Of a stretch of DNA of 64,000 nucleotides, positions 59,015 to 64,000 are shown piece by piece (positions within the stretch are counted from its first letter, which is position 1; each line of letters starts with the position of its first letter). This stretch comes from Heterohyrax brucei (taxonomy: Eukaryota > Chordata > Mammalia > Hyracoidea > Procaviidae). The stretch is from positions 59,798,001-59,862,000 of the forward strand of contig CM053158.1 of assembly GCA_028571685.1 (NCBI GenBank), read 5' to 3'. A program made the translations under genes and the position numbers. The notes beneath the pieces were generated by a model. The model had not been told where the DNA came from and made no database searches. It saw nothing but the letters and a program-made list of their open reading frames with translations.

Positions 59015-59163
59015 CTAAAAAAACTTGTTGCCACTGAGCCAATTCCTACTCATAGCAACCCTAAAGGACAGAACAGAACTGTTCCAGGAGTGTCTGGTGG
59101 ATTCAAACTGCTGACCTTTTTGTGAGGGGCCATAGTTCTTAACTACTACACCATGAAGGACTA
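59015..59163 (-). repeat. AfroSINE
   Basis: TTGCCACTGAGCCAATTCCTACTCATAGC reversed tail, GGTGGATTCAAACTGCTGACC B-box region and CTACACCATGAAGGACT reversed head. Confidence 0.88.
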
Positions 59164-59319
59164 AAGAAGACGTAAATAAATGGAATCATGTGCTGTAATC
59201 TTCACTAATATACAGAATCATTAGGACATTTGAGTAAACCTAAACTAATGTACAAATTTAATATGATCCTAGTACGAACTATTCTAAGACAGACAAGCAA
59301 TTCCTAAATTATACCATCA

Positions 59320-59990
59320 CCTAAATGAAAACTTCTATTGCTCCCTCCTTCAATCTTTTGAAGGCTCAAGAAATATCCAAGTTGTCACGGATTTCACTTT
59401 ACTTGGATCCACAATTAACACAGAGAGAAGCAGCAGTAAAGGAATCAAATGATGCACCGTACTGGGCAAATCTGCTGCAAAAGACCTCTCTAGTGTTAAA
59501 AAGCAAAGATGTTACCTTGAAGACTAAGGTACACCTGACTCTAGCCACAGTATTTTCAACAGTTTTACAAGCACTCAAAAGCTGGATGACAAATATGGAA
59601 GACTAAATAAATGATATACCTTTGAATTACAGTGTTGGCAAAGAATACTGAATATACCATGGACTGCTGGAAGAACAAATCTGTTTTGGAACAAGTACAA
59701 ACAGAATGCTCTCCAGAAGCAAGAATGCCAAGACTATGTCTCACATACACTGGGCATGTTATAAGGAGGTATCAGCTCCTAGAAAAGGAAATCATGCTTG
59801 TTGGTCAAGCAGAGGGTCACAAAAAAGAGGAAAACTGAGTAACATGAGCTGACACAGTGGCTGCAAGAACGGGCTCAAGCACAGCAACCAGTGTGAGGGT
59901 GGCACAGGTCTAGGCAATTATTTTTGTTGTGCTGTACACATAGTTGCTATGAGTCAAAATCAACTCAACAGCACCTAACGACAACTGCTA
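59320..59990 (+). mobile_element. RTE LINE C-terminal ORF and 3' end
   Basis: Broken codons give SLVLKSKDVTLKTKVHLTLA, QTECSPEARMPRLCLTYTGH and RRYQLLEKEIMLVGQAEG, the conserved C-terminus of mammalian RTE ORFs. The 3' tail is CTATGAGTCAAAATCAACTC, then CACCTAACGACAAC, the same as AfroSINE tails. 5'-truncated. Sits in RHEB intron 3 (inferred). Confidence 0.88.
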
Positions 59991-60439
59991 CCCTTGTTCT
60001 AATAAGCCCCAAATTCATATGACCAAAGACAGAGGTAGGCTTCAAAGTGACAGTCTAGAATGGCTTTGCTCTAATAAAAAGATTAAGATGTGTGATCACT
60101 ACTGGTGTCCTATCCATGTCAGGCAGCATGTTTAAGAAGGAGGAAGGTGCGTGTTTTACCTGTGTATAAGCTCAGTTTAATTTTCCTTGAAGCTTCCAGA
60201 ACCAAAAGTTCAGAGGTCTAAAATTGTTTTCTACAATGTTAAAGTCACTCACTACAGCTATTTTCTTGCTCTGTTGGGGGTCACACTCTCCTACATTAAC
60301 CTCAAAACATAAAGCAGAACAAATTCATTCCAAATTAATGACAGCTTTCATTACTCTGAGTTTATCCCAAGTTCCTCAGATTCCAAGGAAGAAGTATCCA
60401 TTTAACCAAGACCAGATTATACTACACTCAACTTCCTGC

Positions 60440-60620
60440 TAGTTTGGAATCTGTATTGGGATTGCATTGTATACACAGATCACTGTGGGTACAACAGACA
60501 TTTTCAGAATGTTAAGTGTTCCTATCCATGAGCAACATAGGTTTCTCCACTTACATTAAGTCTCTTTTCGTGTCTTGCAGCAAGGTCTTGTAATTTTCTC
60601 TGTATATGTCTTATTCCCTT
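60440..60620 (-). mobile_element. L1 ORF2 fragment
   Basis: TGTATTGGGATTGCATTGTAT, CATTTTCAGAATGTTAAGTGTTCC, CTATCCATGAGCAACATAGG; same as L1 #1 at about 940-1100. Isolated internal ORF2 piece. Confidence 0.8.
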
Positions 60621-60717
60621 ACAGTACACTTAATTTCTTGCATTCATATTGTTTCCAAAGAATTCTTCTGACAATCCACTCCATATCCTACCTTTTACAA
60701 TAATCTACGCCACCATT

Positions 60718-60886
60718 TCCGAAACCCTGGTGGTATAGTGGGTTAAGTGCTACATCTGCTAACCAAAAGGCTGGAGTTCAAATCCACCAGGGGCTCTTTG
60801 AAAACTCTGTGGGTCCATTCTACTCTGACCTATAGGATCCCCGTGAGCTGCACCCGAATCAATGGCAGTGGGTTTGTTTGTTGGTT
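60718..60886 (+). repeat. AfroSINE
   Basis: GAAACCCTGGTGGTATAGTGGG head, CTAACCAAAAGGCTGGAGTTCAAATCC, TTCTACTCTGACCTATAGGAT core and AATCAATGGCAGTGGGTTTG tail. Confidence 0.92.
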
Positions 60887-60924
60887 ATAACCCCATTTTG
60901 GGTCACTTTTCAACCAGCTGCTGC

Positions 60925-61085
60925 CAAACCAACCCCAACACATGGAGAGCTCTTGTTGTGTCACGGTACAACTGTGCTCCAAAGAGTTTCCAATGGCTGA
61001 TTATTTGGAAGCTTTCTACCAAGGGGACTGTGGGTAGATGGAACCCCTAAGCTTTTGGTTAGCAGGTAAGCATTTGCAGTGATTA
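60925..61085 (-). repeat. AfroSINE, very diverged
   Basis: CTGCTGCCAAACCAACCCCAAC, CTCCAAAGAGTTTCCAATGGC core and AAGCTTTTGGTTAGCAGGTAAGC, the reverse of GCTAACCAAAAG. Tail-side poorly conserved. Confidence 0.65.
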
Positions 61086-62727
61086 TCTAGCATCTAGTAA
61101 ATCAAAGGCACACTCCTTGGTCACTATAAATTTTGCCCATTATATAATCCAATTACATACATTAAAGGGTGGTTCTTCTATTCCAATCAGACCAGTGTTT
61201 TTATAGTTCAAGTTCTTACGGAACAACTAGCTCACTTTTGCCCTGTAAGTTTGTTCCTGTTGTTCTCACAGCAGACTGACTTTTGCACTTCATGTAGGAC
61301 AGTGTTACAAAGTGAGGGAAGTACTCTAGCACAATTTTTTAACAGAAATCTAAGTTTACAAAATAGAAAGAACTGTTCTGTAACAAACATAGGCCTTCAC
61401 AAAATTGTGAATGCTGGTGCTATTCTGACTCATAGTGACGCTATGCACAATACAAGTCCTGCCCCATGACCACAATCGTTTTTTTGTTTAAGCCCATTGT
61501 TGCAGCCACTGCATCAATCCATCTTGTTGAGAGTCTTCCTCTTCTTCACTGACACTACATTCTATAAAGAATGATAGCGGCTGATCCCTCCTGACAACAT
61601 GTCCAAAGTATGTACGATGCAGTCTTGCCATCTTTGTTTCCAAGAAGCACTCTGGTTGTACCTTAGTCTTCAAGGTGATGTCTTTACTTTTCAATACTTT
61701 AAAGAGGTCCTTTGCAGCAGATTTTCCCAGTGTAATGTGTCTTTTGATTTCTTAATTGCGACTTTCACAGACATTGATTGTGGAGCAAAGTAAAATAAAA
61801 TCCTTGGCAACCTGAATCTCTTCTCCATTTATCACAAAGTTGCTTACTGGTTCACAGTCGCAAGGATTTCTGTTTTCTTGATGTTGAGGGTACAAGCCAT
61901 ATGCAAGTTGTAGTCCTTGATTTTCAGCAGTAAGTGTTTCAAATCCTCTTCACTTCTTGCAAGCAAGGCTGTATCATCTGCATAATCCAGGCTGTTCATG
62001 AGTCTTCCTCCAATCTTGATGCCTCCTTTCTCTTCATATACTCCAGCTTCTCGGATTATTTGCTTGGCATACAGATTAAAAAGGTATGGTTAAAGCATAT
62101 GACACTGATGCACACCCTTCATGATTTTAAAACATGGAGTGTCTGCTTGTTCTGTCCACATGACTGCCTCTTGAGCCATGTACCAATTCCTAAGACCACA
62201 ATTAAATGTTCTGGAATTCCCATTCTCTGCAAAATTATCCATAATTTTTTATGATTCACACAGCTGAATGCTTTTGAATAGTCAATAAACACAGGTAAAC
62301 ATCATTCTGGTATTCTCTGCCTTCACCCAAGATCCACCTGACATCGGCAATGATACTCCTGGTTCAACTTCCTCTTCTGAATCCAGCTTGAATTTCTGGC
62401 AGTTCCCTGTCAATATACTGTTGCAGTCACTTTTGAATGATCTTGAACAAAATTTTACTTGCATGTGATATTAATTATATTGTTTAGTAATTTCTGCAAT
62501 TGGTTGGATCACCTTTCTTGGGAATAGGCAGAAATACAGACGTCTTCCAGTCAGTTGACCTAAATTTTCTTGGCATAGGTGAATGAGCACTTCCAGCACT
62601 GCAATCGTTTGCTGAGACACCTCAATTGATAATTCCATCAATTCCTGGAACCTTGTTTTTTTGGCTAATGCCTGCAATGCAACTTTGACTTCTTCCTTCA
62701 GTTATCATCCATTCCTGATGATGATCA

Positions 62728-62882
62728 AACCAAAACCCACTGCCATCAAATTGATTCCGACTCACAGAGACCCTATAGGACTGAGCAGAACTGCTCCACA
62801 GAGTTTCTGAGGATTGCATGGTGGATTCGAACGGCTGACCTGTGGTTAGCAGATGTAGTACTTAATCACTACACCACAAGGA
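62728..62882 (-). repeat. AfroSINE in RTE (left of pair)
   Basis: AACCAAAACCCACTGCCATCAAATTG reversed tail, GCAGAACTGCTCCACAGAGTTTC core and CACTACACCACAAGGATTTCC reversed head. Confidence 0.92.
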
Positions 62883-62884
62883 TT

Positions 62885-63046
62885 TCCAAAAGCCATTGCC
62901 ATCAAGTAGATTCCAACTTATAGTGACCCTACAGATCAGAACAGAACTGCCCCCACAGAGTTTCCAAAGAGTGCCTGGTGGGCTTGAAATGCTGTCCTTT
63001 TGGTTAGCAGACACAGCACTTAACCACTATGCCACCAGGGTTCAAA
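62885..63046 (-). repeat. AfroSINE in RTE (right of pair)
   Basis: AAAGCCATTGCCATCAAGTAG reversed tail, CAGAACTGCCCCCACAGAGTTTCC core and CTATGCCACCAGGGTTC reversed head. It abuts the first SINE with no RTE sequence between. Confidence 0.92.
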
Positions 63047-64000
63047 TGGTTGAACGTCTACCAGTTCTTCATGGTATAACGACTCTGTACTCCTACCTCC
63101 TAGAGATGCTTCCTGAATTGCTTAGTATCTTCCCTGCAGAATCCTTCACTATTGCAACTCAAAGCTTGAGTTTTTCTTCAATTCCTTCCGCTTGAGAAAT
63201 GCAGACGTGTTCTTCCTTTTTGGTTTTGTATTTCTAGCTTTTTGCACATGTCATTAATACTTTGTCTTCTCGAGCTGCCCACTGAAATCTGCTGTTCAGT
63301 TCTTTTACTTTATCACTCTTTTCCTTTGCTTTAACTCCTCGACATTCAAGAGCAAGTTTCAGAGTCTCTTCTGCCATCCAATTTGGTCTTTTCTTTCTTT
63401 CCTGTCTTTTTAATGACCACTTGCTTTCTTCATGGATGATATACTTGATGTCATTCCACAACTCATCTGGTCTTCAGCCATTAGTGCTCAACACACCAAA
63501 TCTGTTCTTGAGATGGTCTCTAAACTTGGGTAGAATATACTGAAGGTTCTACTCTGGCTCCTGTGGACTTGTTCTAATTTTCTTCAGTCTCAATTTGAAC
63601 TTGCATATGAGAAATTGATGGTGTGTGCTGCAGTCAGCATCTGGCCTTGTTAAGACTACTGCATGTTCCATCTGGTGAGGTCCATGTGTACAGCTGCAGT
63701 TTGTGATGATGAAAAAAGGTTATTACAAATGAAGAAGCCACTGGTTCTGCAAAATCATATTATGTGATCTCCAGTTATCATTTCTATCATCAAGGCCATT
63801 ATTTTCCAACTACTGATCCTTTTTTGTTTACAACTTTTGCATTCCAATCACCACTAATTATCAATGCATCTTGATTCCATGTTCAATTTCAGACTGCCGA
63901 AGCTGGCAAAATTTTTAATTTCTCCATCTACAGTCTCAGTGATTGGTGTGTAAATTTGAGTAACAGCCATATTAACTGGCCTTTCTCATTGGGATGTGGA

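Larger units (their letters stand above)
61405..64000 (-). mobile_element. RTE LINE, large copy cut by the window edge
   Basis: Minus-strand order from the right: endonuclease pieces (near 63990, INMAVTQIYTPITET), NDIKYIIHEESKW and NWMAEETLKLALE (63461-63234), RT finger motifs VLIHLCQENLGQLTGR and FPRKVIQP (62677-62471), and a degraded RT palm region near 62000-62400. The C-terminal piece is TYFGHVVRRDQPL (61694-61488) and the 3' tail ends near 61405. Stops and frameshifts throughout. Two AfroSINEs sit between endonuclease and RT. The 5' end lies beyond the window. Confidence 0.88.

Noticed and set aside
57290-64000. RHEB exon 3 (codons around QEYHLQLVDTAGQ)
   Set aside because: No matching minus-strand block was seen; the exon most likely lies further right.

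Overview
This is vertebrate nuclear DNA from an afrotherian mammal, most likely elephant or a close relative. The evidence is about 20 copies of a tRNA-headed SINE of the AfroSINE type (start GGAGCCCTGGTGGC, middle GGCAGTTCTACTCTGTCCTATAGGGT, end GAGTCGGAATCGACTC), several RTE-clade LINEs that share that 3' tail, young L1 elements, and a single-copy mammalian gene with introns. No bacterial, phage or CRISPR features are present. Nearly all long ORFs belong to transposons.

The one cellular gene I can prove is RHEB, the Ras-family GTPase that activates mTORC1. It lies on the minus strand with its last five coding exons (4 to 8) at 57289-57207, 52689-52633, 52515-52468, 51576-51495 and 44105-44013. 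All splice sites and phases agree. Together they encode residues 65-184 of the 184-residue protein and end in the CAAX box CSVM and a stop. A poly(A) signal lies at 43616-43611. Exons 1-3 and the promoter were not found and should lie to the right of the window.

Layout. 1-5808: a near-full-length minus-strand L1 (intact ORF1, broken ORF2, monomer-bearing 5' UTR) inserted into an older minus-strand L1 (5809-9485). 9486-20.0 kb: older L1 pieces on both strands, RTE 3' fragments, an ERVL-type LTR, AfroSINEs and a three-layer nest at 18.27-20.03 kb. 20.04-21.3 kb: MaLR-like LTR plus internal sequence. 21.4-23.08 kb: an RTE with an inverted junction. 23.08-29.4 kb: a third minus-strand L1 with its own 5' UTR, carrying small insertions. 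29.4-32.3 kb: a decayed minus-strand retroviral pol (protease, RT, RNase H). 33-43.5 kb: intergenic DNA with AfroSINEs, MER5A-like, MIR-like and old L1/HAL1-like pieces, a MaLR-like LTR and one unrecognised coding-like remnant. 43.6-57.3 kb: RHEB exons with repeat-filled introns. 57.3-64 kb: RHEB intron 3 (inferred), rich in AfroSINE and RTE, ending in a large minus-strand RTE copy cut by the window edge.

Retrotransposons interact here in two recognisable ways. L1 proteins supply the machinery for the poly(A)-tailed 5'-truncated L1 copies. RTE probably supplies the machinery for AfroSINE, because the two share a 3' end.
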